NCBI GenBank assembly: GCA_002423265.1
Contig: DIVE01000037.1
Span: 1 to 10,167 of the forward strand
From: Methylophilaceae bacterium UBA6140
Lineage (GTDB): Bacteria; Pseudomonadota; Gammaproteobacteria; Burkholderiales; Methylophilaceae
DNA: 10,167 nt
Reading direction: 5' to 3'
The position numbers and the translations under genes are program-made. The notes beneath the pieces are model-generated. The model searched no databases. It saw only the letters and a program-made list of their open reading frames with translations, and was not told the DNA's origin. Positions within the stretch are counted from its first letter, which is position 1; each line of letters begins with the position of its first letter. Shown piece after piece: positions 1 through 6,254 of this stretch.

Positions 1-114
1 TACTGACTCACCGGCTTTCAGCGCCGGTCCCGGATTAAAGTTGGGGTCGTACACGCCATCGGCAAACACAGCGAGTTCGAAATCAATGTTTGTATTATTG
101 TTGGTATCAGCCAT
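1..114 (-). CDS. N-terminus of unidentified protein (3' end outside window)
   Basis: An ATG at 114 opens a frame that stays open to the window edge, giving 38 residues beginning MADTNNNTNIDFELAVFADG. A good ribosome-binding site (AAAGGA, about 9 bases upstream) supports the start. There is no signal peptide or hydrophobic segment in the visible part. The stretch YDPNFNPGPALKAGESV resembles the lead-in to repeated extracellular beta-sandwich domains (DUF11-like, where such text is often followed by a T-Y-x-V-T-N-T-G motif), but the diagnostic part lies outside the window, so this is speculation. It follows the 282-residue exported protein on the same strand after a 49-bp gap and could be co-transcribed with it. 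Confidence 0.6.
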   Translation of the reverse strand, partial: MADTNNNTNIDFELAVFADGVYDPNFNPGPALKAGESV

Positions 115-163
115 GATCAATATCCTTTAAATAAAAGTCTTTAGCGAGATTGTGATTAGGTAG

Positions 164-1012
164 TCAGCGCTTTTCCCACACGCCTTTGTAGAATTGATGC
201 ACCTGCTCATTGAGCGTTTTTCGCCTGTCTAGAACTTGCGCTTCAAAAGATTTGGGTAATTTGAATTTATGAAAAATACGGAACGGCCGGCTAAAAGCGC
301 TATTGGGCTCTTTTTCCCGAGTTTGCAGTTCAAACCTGACTTCTTCAGGGTTATCAGTAGCGCCAAAGCATCCATAACTGAGACTGATCGTCGATAGGTC
401 GCTATAAGACGACTTTTCATACGCGATAAAATTTTCGGACCCTGCAGTGCGGTCTGTTGAATCGCTACGGTATATGTAGTAGTGCGCTTCCACCCCGCTG
501 GCAGGGTCGGTAAAAGGAGACTTCGAATTCCAGCCCTTCCATCCGACCGAGGTAAGCTCTCGTCTCTTCTCACTCCCCTGCGGCCGCAATATCCACAACG
601 AGGTATATCTGGTGTCGTAATCAAGCTCTCTCGAATCTGCCGCCCAAGGCAGTGTGTGTTTGTTGGTATCGATGTAAATATCCAACACGCAACGAGGGTC
701 TACCTTGCAGGCTTGTTCCTGCCGCGCCCAGCCGCAACTGGTCTGGCCGGCTTCCACGCGCCAAGCGGCGGCCTCAATGCCTTCGAGCTTGTCATCGACC
801 CATTTTTCCGGCATGCCAAAGCGTTGGGCAAAGCTTTTGGTGTAAACCCAAATATTCGGGTCTTTGGCATAGAGCCCACCTTTCTTGAAGGTGAAGCCGT
901 CTTCATAGTCAGGGATTTTTTCGACATCGCTTTGCGCGATTGATGGCAGCAGCATCAGCAGCCATACCAGTGGCAAAACCCATTTGAATGTTTTACATGA
1001 CAGAGTGATCAC
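164..1012 (-). CDS. Exported protein of unknown function (282 aa)
   Basis: I do not recognise the family. The start is a GTG at 1012, preceded by AAGGAAG with suitable spacing; the only nearby ATG is out of frame and runs straight into TGA. Residues 1-26 form a typical Sec signal peptide: basic start, a hydrophobic core from about 11 to 23, and an S-I-A cleavage motif before Q27. The mature part is polar with no further membrane segment, so it is probably periplasmic or secreted. It has four cysteines (93, 102, 108, 215), enough for two disulphides. The middle is rich in aromatic residues and has a W-K-G-W-N motif; the C-terminus is basic. Its base composition is more AT-rich than the genes to the right. 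No catalytic motif is evident. Confidence 0.8.
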   Translation of the reverse strand: MITLSCKTFKWVLPLVWLLMLLPSIAQSDVEKIPDYEDGFTFKKGGLYAKDPNIWVYTKSFAQRFGMPEKWVDDKLEGIEAAAWRVEAGQTSCGWARQEQACKVDPRCVLDIYIDTNKHTLPWAADSRELDYDTRYTSLWILRPQGSEKRRELTSVGWKGWNSKSPFTDPASGVEAHYYIYRSDSTDRTAGSENFIAYEKSSYSDLSTISLSYGCFGATDNPEEVRFELQTREKEPNSAFSRPFRIFHKFKLPKSFEAQVLDRRKTLNEQVHQFYKGVWEKR

Positions 1013-1265
1013 ATCGCTTCCTTTCTGATTTTGATGAATCGGGAGCTACTAAAAAACAATGTGAAAATTTACCACAATTTATCGATAAAACCATAAATTA
1101 AAAAAGGTTAAATTAAGGCATGTGCATCGCAATACTTGGCGTTAGATGGCGGATGATCGTGAGCGGGAGATGCAGGCAGAAACGCTGAACACAAGCGATT
1201 CAGAAACGCTTTGTGATCAACTTAAAAAGACGTAGAGGATTGGCTTAAAGCCCGGGGAATGGAAT
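1013..1265. other. AT-rich intergenic region between the umuD-like gene and the exported-protein gene
   Basis: No open frame with a plausible start and ribosome-binding site is visible. The half nearest the exported-protein gene (about 1050-1115) is strongly AT-rich and probably contains its promoter, but no convincing -35/-10 pair stands out. It contains a 12-bp perfect palindrome (1078-1089) beside an imperfect TGTG/CACA dyad (1060-1076). The other half holds a 10-bp direct repeat, CAGAAACGCT, at 1177-1186 and 1201-1210. I see no hairpin followed by a T-run that would end the umuD-like transcript. Confidence 0.6.
1078..1089. repeat. 12-bp palindrome TTTATCGATAAA upstream of the exported-protein gene
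   Basis: The perfect palindrome is centred between 1083 and 1084. Two bases away, TGTG at 1060 and CACA at 1073 form a looser dyad with a 9-base gap, which does not match the spacing of a CRP site. The two dyads lie about 50-75 bases upstream of the GTG start, where a regulator of that gene would bind. AT-rich DNA gives short palindromes by chance, so a regulatory role is only inferred. Confidence 0.3.
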
Positions 1266-1892
1266 CTAGCGGAAGCGGCGGAAGGAGCCGGTGACGACGC
1301 CCCAGATTTCGAATTGCATTTCACCGGAAATTTCGATCGGCGAATAAGCGCCGCTGTTGTTGGCGGGGAGCAGGCGGACACGGCCATCCTTGTGGCGGCC
1401 CAGGGTCTTGATGGTGAATTCGCCGTCGAGCATTGCAAGCACGATATCGCCGATAGCAGGGACTTTGGCGCGATCGACCACGGCTTTGTCGCCGGGCAGC
1501 AGGCCAATGTCAATCATGGACTGGCCCTGAATGGTGACGAAAAAGGTTGTGTCTTTGCTGTCGATCAGAAATTCGCTGGGGTCGAGCCGTTTTTCCACAT
1601 GGTCATCGGCGGCGCTGGGCAACCCGGCAGGAACGCTGGAGCCATAGAGCGGCAGGTGCTGCGGCCGGCTTTCAAGCGTTGGCATGGAAAAATCACCGAC
1701 GGCATCGATATCCTGCATGAGTCGCTTGCGTTGCCAGGCGGACAGAAAATCCTTGATGACTGCAGACTGGCTGACCGGTACGCGCACCACTGTCGTCGGC
1801 TCGCCGAACTTGCCGCTGCCGGGCTTGCGGCCTGCGCCGGGGGCACGTTTGCGCGTTGATGCCGGAGTTTCTGGTTTGGATTGATCGGACAT
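1266..1892 (-). CDS. umuD: UmuD/LexA-like self-cleaving S24 peptidase, long N-terminus
   Basis: The 208-residue product matches the SOS-type S24 family. The self-cleavage site is A89-G90, the nucleophile is Ser125 in G-Q-S-M, and the general base is Lys162 in F-T-I-K. The Ser-Lys distance of 37 equals that of E. coli LexA and UmuD, and the C-terminal domain reads like UmuD (D-G-E-F-T-x-K, A-Y-S-P-I). E. coli UmuD is only 139 residues. Here about 65 extra N-terminal residues carry a basic G-R-K-P-G-S-G segment (21-27) and a strand-plus-helix stretch, T-V-V-R-V-P-V then residues 41-57, resembling a ribbon-helix-helix DNA-binding start. This suggests a regulator that loses DNA binding on RecA-stimulated cleavage, or a polymerase V subunit; no umuC is adjacent. 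The start at 1892 is chosen over an upstream TTG at 1970, which lacks a ribosome-binding site and would place the promoter and dyad inside the gene. Confidence 0.88.
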   Translation of the reverse strand: MSDQSKPETPASTRKRAPGAGRKPGSGKFGEPTTVVRVPVSQSAVIKDFLSAWQRKRLMQDIDAVGDFSMPTLESRPQHLPLYGSSVPAGLPSAADDHVEKRLDPSEFLIDSKDTTFFVTIQGQSMIDIGLLPGDKAVVDRAKVPAIGDIVLAMLDGEFTIKTLGRHKDGRVRLLPANNSGAYSPIEISGEMQFEIWGVVTGSFRRFR

Positions 1893-1926
1893 GCAATTAT
1901 TGTAACAATAATTGGCAAACTGGCAA
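1893..1926 (-). promoter_or_regulatory. Predicted promoter of the umuD-like gene, probably leaderless
   Basis: Read on the minus strand, TTGCCA (1926-1921) is followed after 16 bases by TACAAT (1904-1899), a good sigma-70 pair. Only six bases separate the -10 from the ATG, so transcription should begin at or next to the A of the start codon. No ribosome-binding site is present, which agrees with a leaderless message. A second TTGCCA lies at 1918-1913. Confidence 0.6.
1894..1914. promoter_or_regulatory. Operator-like 21-bp perfect dyad over the umuD-like promoter
   Basis: Arms CAATTATTGT and ACAATAATTG flank a single central A and match perfectly over 10 bases each. The dyad covers the -10 element and most of the spacer and ends two bases before the start codon, so a protein bound here would block transcription. 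It is not a standard LexA box (no CTG-N10-CAG). The most economical reading is autorepression by the UmuD-like protein, whose basic N-terminus could bind DNA; this is inference. Confidence 0.55.
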
Positions 1927-2003
1927 TTAATTCTTACAACAGCAACCGTGCCATGGCGGAGTTGTGTCAATCCGATGCAAACAGGGGTCCGGCCTTACCA
2001 AAC

Positions 2004-2360
2004 TCAATCTTCGTAAGCAGTGTATTTTGCGTTGCTGCCGCGCGCCTTCTCCACCGGATATTTCTGCGCGTTGAGGTCGATCTTGCGATTGGCGGCGGCG
2101 ATCAAATCTATCCCCGTCACTTCGGCGATTCTCAGCAGGTAAACAAAAGTATCGGCCAGTTCATGGGCCACCTGTTCGCGTTTTTGCTCGTCGAGCCGCG
2201 CGCTTTCTTCCGGCGTATCCCACTGAAAATGCTCGACCACTTCCGCCGCCTCGACGATCATGGCCATCGCCAGGTTCTTGGGCGAGTGAAACTGCTCCCA
2301 GTCTCGTTCGCGGACAAATTCGTTGATTCTGGCTCTCAGCTGGTCCAGTGAGTCGCTCAT
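2004..2360 (-). CDS. MazG-like nucleotide pyrophosphohydrolase (118 aa)
   Basis: This small all-helical enzyme belongs to the MazG/dCTP-pyrophosphatase superfamily, which hydrolyses non-canonical or excess (d)NTPs to the monophosphate and pyrophosphate. The metal-binding signature is visible as E37-x-x-E40 in V-E-A-A-E-V-V-E and E67-x-x-D70 in H-E-L-A-D, the expected EExx...ExxD arrangement. The length fits a single-domain member (RS21-C6/DCTPP1 type) and not the double-domain E. coli MazG. The ATG at 2360 overlaps the stop of the methyltransferase gene by four bases (ATGA), and a GGAGAG site sits about eight bases upstream; a longer in-frame version from 2414 would only extend into the upstream gene. 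It is the last gene of the four-gene operon. The exact substrate cannot be told from sequence. Confidence 0.9.
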   Translation of the reverse strand: MSDSLDQLRARINEFVRERDWEQFHSPKNLAMAMIVEAAEVVEHFQWDTPEESARLDEQKREQVAHELADTFVYLLRIAEVTGIDLIAAANRKIDLNAQKYPVEKARGSNAKYTAYED

Positions 2361-3505
2361 GATTTTTCTCTCCGGTTGGAGCCCGTCACCATTTTGATCT
2401 CGAACAGCCGGCATTCGAGCGGGCCATTGAACAGCGGCGTGCGCTTCGACGGCGACAGCCGCATCAGTTTGGGCAGACGCATGTCGTTGGTAAGAAAATA
2501 GGTGTTCCAGCCGGAAAATCTGCGTTTGAGCGCCTCCGCCATTTTCGGGTAGAGCGCCGCAAGCGCTTCGTCCTCGCCGATGCGGATGCCGTAAGGCGGA
2601 TTGGCGATCAGCACGCCGCTTTCGGCCGGCGGCACGACTTCAGTCATGTCGACGTGGCTGAGCTGCACGGCATCGAGCAAGCCGGCCTGCTTGAGATTCT
2701 CGCGGCTGACGCGCACCGCACGCAAGTCCGCGTCGCTGCCGTAGATCTTCTGGAAGGTCACCGGCTTTGCCCGGCTCAACACTTTCTGGCCCAATTTCTG
2801 CCAGGCTGGCGCATCGAAATTGTTCAGTTGTTCAAAGCCGAAACTGCGGCCGCTGCCGGGCGCGATATCGAGCGCCATCATCGCCGCTTCGAGCAGGAAA
2901 GTGCCGCTGCCGCACATGGGATCGAGCAGTGGCATGCCCGGCTGCCAGCCGGATAGTTGGATGATGCCCGCCGCCAGGTTTTCGCGCAGGGGCGCTTCCA
3001 CGCTGGCGCGGCGTTGACCGCGCTGATAAAGCGGGTTGCCGGAGGTATCGATATAAAGCTGGCAATCCTCAGCTGCGAGATAGGCATGCACGCGCACCTG
3101 TGGCTCGCGGGTGTCGATGTAGGGACGGCTGCCAACCGCCTGCCGGAAACGGTCGCAGATCGCGTCCTTGATACGCAGCGTAGCGAATTCCAGACTCTTG
3201 AGCGGACATTTGACGCCGGTCACCTTGACCATGAAATCGCGCTTGACGTCGAACCACTGCGGCCAGTTCAACTTGTAGACGGCCTGAAAAAGGTCATCTT
3301 CGTTGGTGTAGCGCCCGCGCCCGACCTGCCAGAGAATGCGGGTGGCGATGCGGCTTTCGAGATTGGCGCGATAGCAAAGCGGCATGTCACCGGAAAATCC
3401 AACGCCGCCATCGGTCGGCTTGATGTCAGCCGCGCCGAGCGCGGTCAATTCGTTAACCAGCAAGGTCTCGAGCCCGCGCGGGCAAGTTGCAAAAAAGTTG
3501 TTCAA
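2357..3505 (-). CDS. rlmL: THUMP-domain rRNA (guanine-N2) methyltransferase, RlmL type
   Basis: Residues 1 to about 155 form the ferredoxin-like and THUMP RNA-binding part, beginning F-F-A-T-C-P-R-G-L-E, typical of YcbY/RlmL proteins. The Rossmann methyltransferase domain follows: motif I, D-P-M-C-G-S-G-T-F at 195-203, binds S-adenosylmethionine, and N-P-P-Y at 302-305 is the motif IV of enzymes that methylate exocyclic amino groups. E. coli RlmKL is about 700 residues and adds the RlmK (m7G2069) half; this 382-residue protein has only the RlmL half, predicted to make m2G2445 in 23S rRNA. The start is a TTG at 3505 backed by a strong GGAGGA site. The start overlaps the upstream stop as TTGA, and the gene's own stop overlaps the next start as ATGA. 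The exact target base is inferred from homology. Confidence 0.9.
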   Translation of the reverse strand: MNNFFATCPRGLETLLVNELTALGAADIKPTDGGVGFSGDMPLCYRANLESRIATRILWQVGRGRYTNEDDLFQAVYKLNWPQWFDVKRDFMVKVTGVKCPLKSLEFATLRIKDAICDRFRQAVGSRPYIDTREPQVRVHAYLAAEDCQLYIDTSGNPLYQRGQRRASVEAPLRENLAAGIIQLSGWQPGMPLLDPMCGSGTFLLEAAMMALDIAPGSGRSFGFEQLNNFDAPAWQKLGQKVLSRAKPVTFQKIYGSDADLRAVRVSRENLKQAGLLDAVQLSHVDMTEVVPPAESGVLIANPPYGIRIGEDEALAALYPKMAEALKRRFSGWNTYFLTNDMRLPKLMRLSPSKRTPLFNGPLECRLFEIKMVTGSNRREKS

Positions 3506-4320
3506 GACTGTTCCTCCGGGCTGCCCATGAACAGCCGATGATTACTGCAGGGATTACGGTCGCGCAAGGCTTCGACGAAATCCAGAAACTCGATGCGATG
3601 CCCGGCTTCGAGGGCTTTGGCGCGTTCACGCAAGGTGGACCAGCGCAAGTCGTCCGGAATCTGTTTGAAGCCGAATACCAGGATATTGCCGGGGCGGCCG
3701 GTTGCCAGCACCAGCACGCGATCGCCGAAGCTCTGTTCGATGCGTTGCAGATAGACATCGAAGCGTTTGTCGCTCCCCCACAGATTGGCGACCAGAACGC
3801 CTTCAGCCGTCAGCGCGGCGGCACACTGGTCGAAGAAGGTCTGCGACGACAGTGCCTCGGGCAGGCCGTGGCTGCCGAAGGCATCGAGCAGCAGTACGTC
3901 GGCGGTTTCAGGATGTTGCGCGATGTACTCGACGCCATCGGCCTCAATCACCTGCAGGCGCTCATCGTCCTCCGGCAACTCGAAATGGCTGCGGGCGATG
4001 CGGATCACCTGCGGGTTGATCTCGACCACGCGCTGGCGTATCTGCGGTAGATAGCGGTGCACGTACTTGGCGATGGAGCCGCCGCCCAGGCCCAGGCTCA
4101 ACATGCTGGCGGCCTGCGGATAAAACAGCAGGAACAGCATAACGCCGCGTGAATAACGCAGCTCCAGCGCAGCCGGGTCTTTCACCTGCATCGCGCTTTG
4201 CACGGTATCGGAGCCCAGATGCAGGTAGCGAATGCCATCGCTTTCGCTGACATCGACGCTGCTGTCGTCGGAAAATTTACGGTGGATGCTGCGTGCGAGT
4301 TTGTGGCCGATACGGAACAT
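3502..4320 (-). CDS. Spermidine-synthase-like Rossmann-fold protein
   Basis: The 272-residue protein has the fold and nucleotide site of polyamine aminopropyltransferases: G-L-G-G-G-S at 77-82, an acidic residue after strand 2 (E100 in V-V-E-I-N-P), and A-D-G at 127-129 for the adenine part. At the strand-4 catalytic position, where SpeE enzymes usually read D-[ST]-[ST]-D-P-x-G-P, it has D146-A-F-G-S-H-G-L-P, with D146 kept but the second Asp missing. Aminopropyl transfer to putrescine is therefore doubtful, and a methyltransferase-like or non-catalytic role is possible. The ATG at 4320 lies two bases after the ribonuclease stop, with AGGAGG about ten bases upstream inside that gene. A longer in-frame version (from 4581) would lie wholly over the ribonuclease gene and reads as low-complexity shadow sequence. 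The C-terminus overlaps the rlmL start. Confidence 0.82.
   Translation of the reverse strand: MFRIGHKLARSIHRKFSDDSSVDVSESDGIRYLHLGSDTVQSAMQVKDPAALELRYSRGVMLFLLFYPQAASMLSLGLGGGSIAKYVHRYLPQIRQRVVEINPQVIRIARSHFELPEDDERLQVIEADGVEYIAQHPETADVLLLDAFGSHGLPEALSSQTFFDQCAAALTAEGVLVANLWGSDKRFDVYLQRIEQSFGDRVLVLATGRPGNILVFGFKQIPDDLRWSTLRERAKALEAGHRIEFLDFVEALRDRNPCSNHRLFMGSPEEQS
3512..3517 (-). promoter_or_regulatory. Strong ribosome-binding site fixing the TTG start of rlmL
   Basis: GGAGGA on the minus strand lies six bases before TTG at 3505. No ATG occurs at a better position, so this site decides the start. It lies inside the end of the spermidine-synthase-like gene. Confidence 0.8.
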
Positions 4321-4322
4321 GG

Positions 4323-6203
4323 TCAGATCGCCTCCTCTGCCGCATCGGTCAAGACCGCGGTGGGCTCTTCGGCAATCACGTTCAGAAACCTGCAATCCAG
4401 CTCCATCAGCAAGGTATCGACGCGTTTGACCTGCAAACGCACGCGGGTACCGGCCGGTGTTTCCGGCAGGCTGTGCACCTTGGTGATATAGGGCAGCGTG
4501 TCGAGCCGCACCAGATTCTCGCGCCAGACCGTGGCACTCACCTCCTCCAGCTTTTCCTGTATCAGGTACTGCAGGCACCAATAGCGCTCCATGCGCGTCT
4601 GGAATTCGTTATAAGCATTGTAGGCAAGATCAAACTGGCGCATGACGTCGGTCAACTCATGGGCTTTCTGCGCGCCTTCTGCCGTTTCGCTTTGCAGCAG
4701 CGCGATCAGTTGCCGCTGATTGACCAGATCGACCGCACGGCGCAGCGGCGAGGTGCACCAGGTGTATTGCGCCACGCCCAGCCCCTGATGCTGCTCGGGT
4801 TTGATCGTCATAAAGACCTTGCCGCCGTTCTGCGCACGGTAGATACCCGGTACCTGGCGCTCAGCCAGCAGACCGCCCCAATGACTGTTGGCTTCAATCA
4901 TCAGCTCGGCAACCAGCTTGTCGAGCGGTGAACCGCGCTGTCGGTTGACGATACGGACGATACCGTCATCGACGTAGAAGTTGTAATCGATCTGCGGCGC
5001 ACGGTTGGGGTCGTATTTGCCACGCGCCTTTTCGCGCGCTTCGGCCAGATCGAACAGGTATCGCAGCCGTGCCCAGTAGGCATGGCCGCTGTCGGCCTGC
5101 AGGGTGGTTTCGTTGAAATACGGCTCCAGCGTGTCGTGGCGCAGGTTGTCGGCAATATGAATCTGCTCCAGCCGGGTCTCGCGCCGCACAATGCTCAAAT
5201 CCGCAGCGACTTCAAGATAAAGCGACAACGCCGGCCGCCACTCGCCCGCATTGAGACTGAAAGGCTCAATTGCGGCCTCCGGCAGCATAGTGATCTTGTG
5301 GCCCGGCATATAAATAGTGGAAAGCCGGTGCATGGCGATCCGGTCGAGGTCGCTGCCGGGTTCGACTACCGAGGCAGGCGCGGCAATGTGAATACCGACC
5401 AGCGTGTTGCCGTTTTCCAGCGTCCGTATGGAAAAAGCATCGTCGATTTCGGTCGTCGTGCTGTCGTCGATACTGAAGGCTGCAACATCGGCTTTCGGCA
5501 AATCCTCGCGCACGAGCGGCACATCGTAGGGCGGGAATTCGCTGCCCTTGGGAAAATATTCGCGCAGGAAGGCGCCCAGATGGTAATCGTGGTGAGAAGG
5601 AATCGCACCGCAATCCGCCAGCAATCGAATATGGTTGACGCCGGTTTCCGCTGCCGCCTGTTCCAGCGTCTTCCACTCCGGTGAGTTCTTGTCCGGTGCA
5701 TAAAGCAGCGTCTCGACTTTATCGACAAACTCATCGGGCAGCACGTGCGCCTTCAATTGTTCTCCCCAGGCCGCCATCTTCTCGGCCACCTGGCGCTTGC
5801 GTTCCAGCGCTGCCAGCGCAGCCTTCAGCGTATCGACCGGTGCCGCCTTGTAGCGGCCCTTGCCCTTGCGGTAGAAATACACCGGCGCCGCATGCAGACG
5901 CAAAGCCACCGCCGCCGCCTCGTGAGCGGAGGGCTTGTGGCCATAATAATCGGCAGCCAGCTCCTCGAAGCCAAATTCCGGCTCGCCGCAGCATTCCCAG
6001 AGAAACTCGGTTTCCAGCCCGTCGGCTTCTGCCTGTGCCGCCTCCATGAAACCGGCAAGCGGCGCTTCAAAGCGCAACAACACATTGGCCGTCTTGATTT
6101 TTGAGCGTTTGCCGCTTTGCGATTCGACCTGCAGCGAGCCGGGATTCTCCGACATCACCGAGGCGATCTTGAAATGTCCATCTTCTTCGTAAAATACATT
6201 CAT
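4323..6203 (-). CDS. RNB-domain exoribonuclease (RNase II family)
   Basis: The 626-residue protein is predicted to be a 3'-to-5' exoribonuclease. The N-terminal third (1 to about 220) has a small beta-rich start (M-N-V-F-Y-E-E) and a helical, probably winged-helix region; classical cold-shock domains are not obvious. The RNB domain begins near 225. Its metal site is S-I-D-D-S-T-T-T-E-I-D-D-A at 244-256: D246, D254 and D255 align with D201, D209 and D210 of E. coli RNase II, while E252 replaces D207. The later T-S-P-L-R-R-A-V-D-L-V block is the family's conserved RNA- and catalysis-related motif. The end may be a degenerate S1-like barrel. ATG 6203 is chosen because the protein reads as family sequence from there; no good ribosome-binding site precedes it. 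It is the first gene of the operon. Deinococcus-type RNase II is a similar compact relative. Confidence 0.9.
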   Translation of the reverse strand: MNVFYEEDGHFKIASVMSENPGSLQVESQSGKRSKIKTANVLLRFEAPLAGFMEAAQAEADGLETEFLWECCGEPEFGFEELAADYYGHKPSAHEAAAVALRLHAAPVYFYRKGKGRYKAAPVDTLKAALAALERKRQVAEKMAAWGEQLKAHVLPDEFVDKVETLLYAPDKNSPEWKTLEQAAAETGVNHIRLLADCGAIPSHHDYHLGAFLREYFPKGSEFPPYDVPLVREDLPKADVAAFSIDDSTTTEIDDAFSIRTLENGNTLVGIHIAAPASVVEPGSDLDRIAMHRLSTIYMPGHKITMLPEAAIEPFSLNAGEWRPALSLYLEVAADLSIVRRETRLEQIHIADNLRHDTLEPYFNETTLQADSGHAYWARLRYLFDLAEAREKARGKYDPNRAPQIDYNFYVDDGIVRIVNRQRGSPLDKLVAELMIEANSHWGGLLAERQVPGIYRAQNGGKVFMTIKPEQHQGLGVAQYTWCTSPLRRAVDLVNQRQLIALLQSETAEGAQKAHELTDVMRQFDLAYNAYNEFQTRMERYWCLQYLIQEKLEEVSATVWRENLVRLDTLPYITKVHSLPETPAGTRVRLQVKRVDTLLMELDCRFLNVIAEEPTAVLTDAAEEAI

Positions 6204-6210
6204 GATCTGT

Positions 6211-6231
6211 GCGGCGCAGTTGACGCGCCGC
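6211..6231. promoter_or_regulatory. GC-rich hairpin in the rnb/zur divergent region
   Basis: A perfect 7-bp inverted repeat, GCGGCGC and GCGCCGC, flanks a 7-base loop. On the ribonuclease message the stem would end seven bases before the start codon, where a ribosome-binding site is expected, so it could limit translation. On the DNA, the loop contains most of the -35 box of the zur promoter. It is not followed by a T-run and is not a terminator. Confidence 0.5.
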
Positions 6232-6248
6232 GTGCTAACCTTTATTTT
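6220..6248 (+). promoter_or_regulatory. Predicted zur promoter, probably leaderless
   Basis: TTGACG (6220-6225) and TATTTT (6243-6248) are separated by exactly 17 bases. Transcription would start about seven bases after the -10, at 6255, the A of the zur start codon. No ribosome-binding site precedes that ATG, which agrees with a leaderless message. No clear Zur-type palindrome is visible between the boxes. Confidence 0.6.
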
Positions 6249-6254
6249 CCATTT

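Noticed and set aside
1060..1076. TGTG...CACA dyad as a CRP site
   Set aside because: The half-sites are one base too far apart for CRP and one half is imperfect.
1177..1210. Direct repeat CAGAAACGCT (two copies 24 bases apart) as an attachment site or iteron
   Set aside because: Ten bases in two copies with no integrase, replication gene or third copy nearby; chance cannot be excluded.
1314..1859. Plus-strand 181-codon frame opposite the umuD-like gene
   Set aside because: Antisense of a well-supported S24 peptidase; no start signal or family match.
1893..1970. 26-residue N-terminal extension of the umuD-like protein from a TTG at 1970
   Set aside because: It has no ribosome-binding site and would place the promoter and dyad inside the gene. 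The extension also reads as non-protein-like sequence.
1965..1970. Perfect TTGACA on the minus strand, a possible -35 box
   Set aside because: No acceptable -10 lies 16 to 19 bases downstream; the TTGCCA/TACAAT pair is better placed.
1893..2003. SOS (LexA) box upstream of the umuD-like gene
   Set aside because: No CTG-N10-CAG with an AT-rich centre is present; the only CTG/CAG pair seen has the wrong spacing.
2957..3541. Plus-strand 194-codon frame opposite rlmL
   Set aside because: Shadow of the THUMP methyltransferase gene, which has clear motifs on the other strand.
4321..4581. 87-residue N-terminal extension of the spermidine-synthase-like protein
   Set aside because: It overlaps the ribonuclease C-terminus in another frame, whereas the ATG at 4320 has a ribosome-binding site and begins the conserved protein.
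5082..5684. Plus-strand 200-codon frame opposite the ribonuclease
   Set aside because: Shadow frame in GC-rich coding DNA; the minus-strand protein carries the RNB catalytic motif here.
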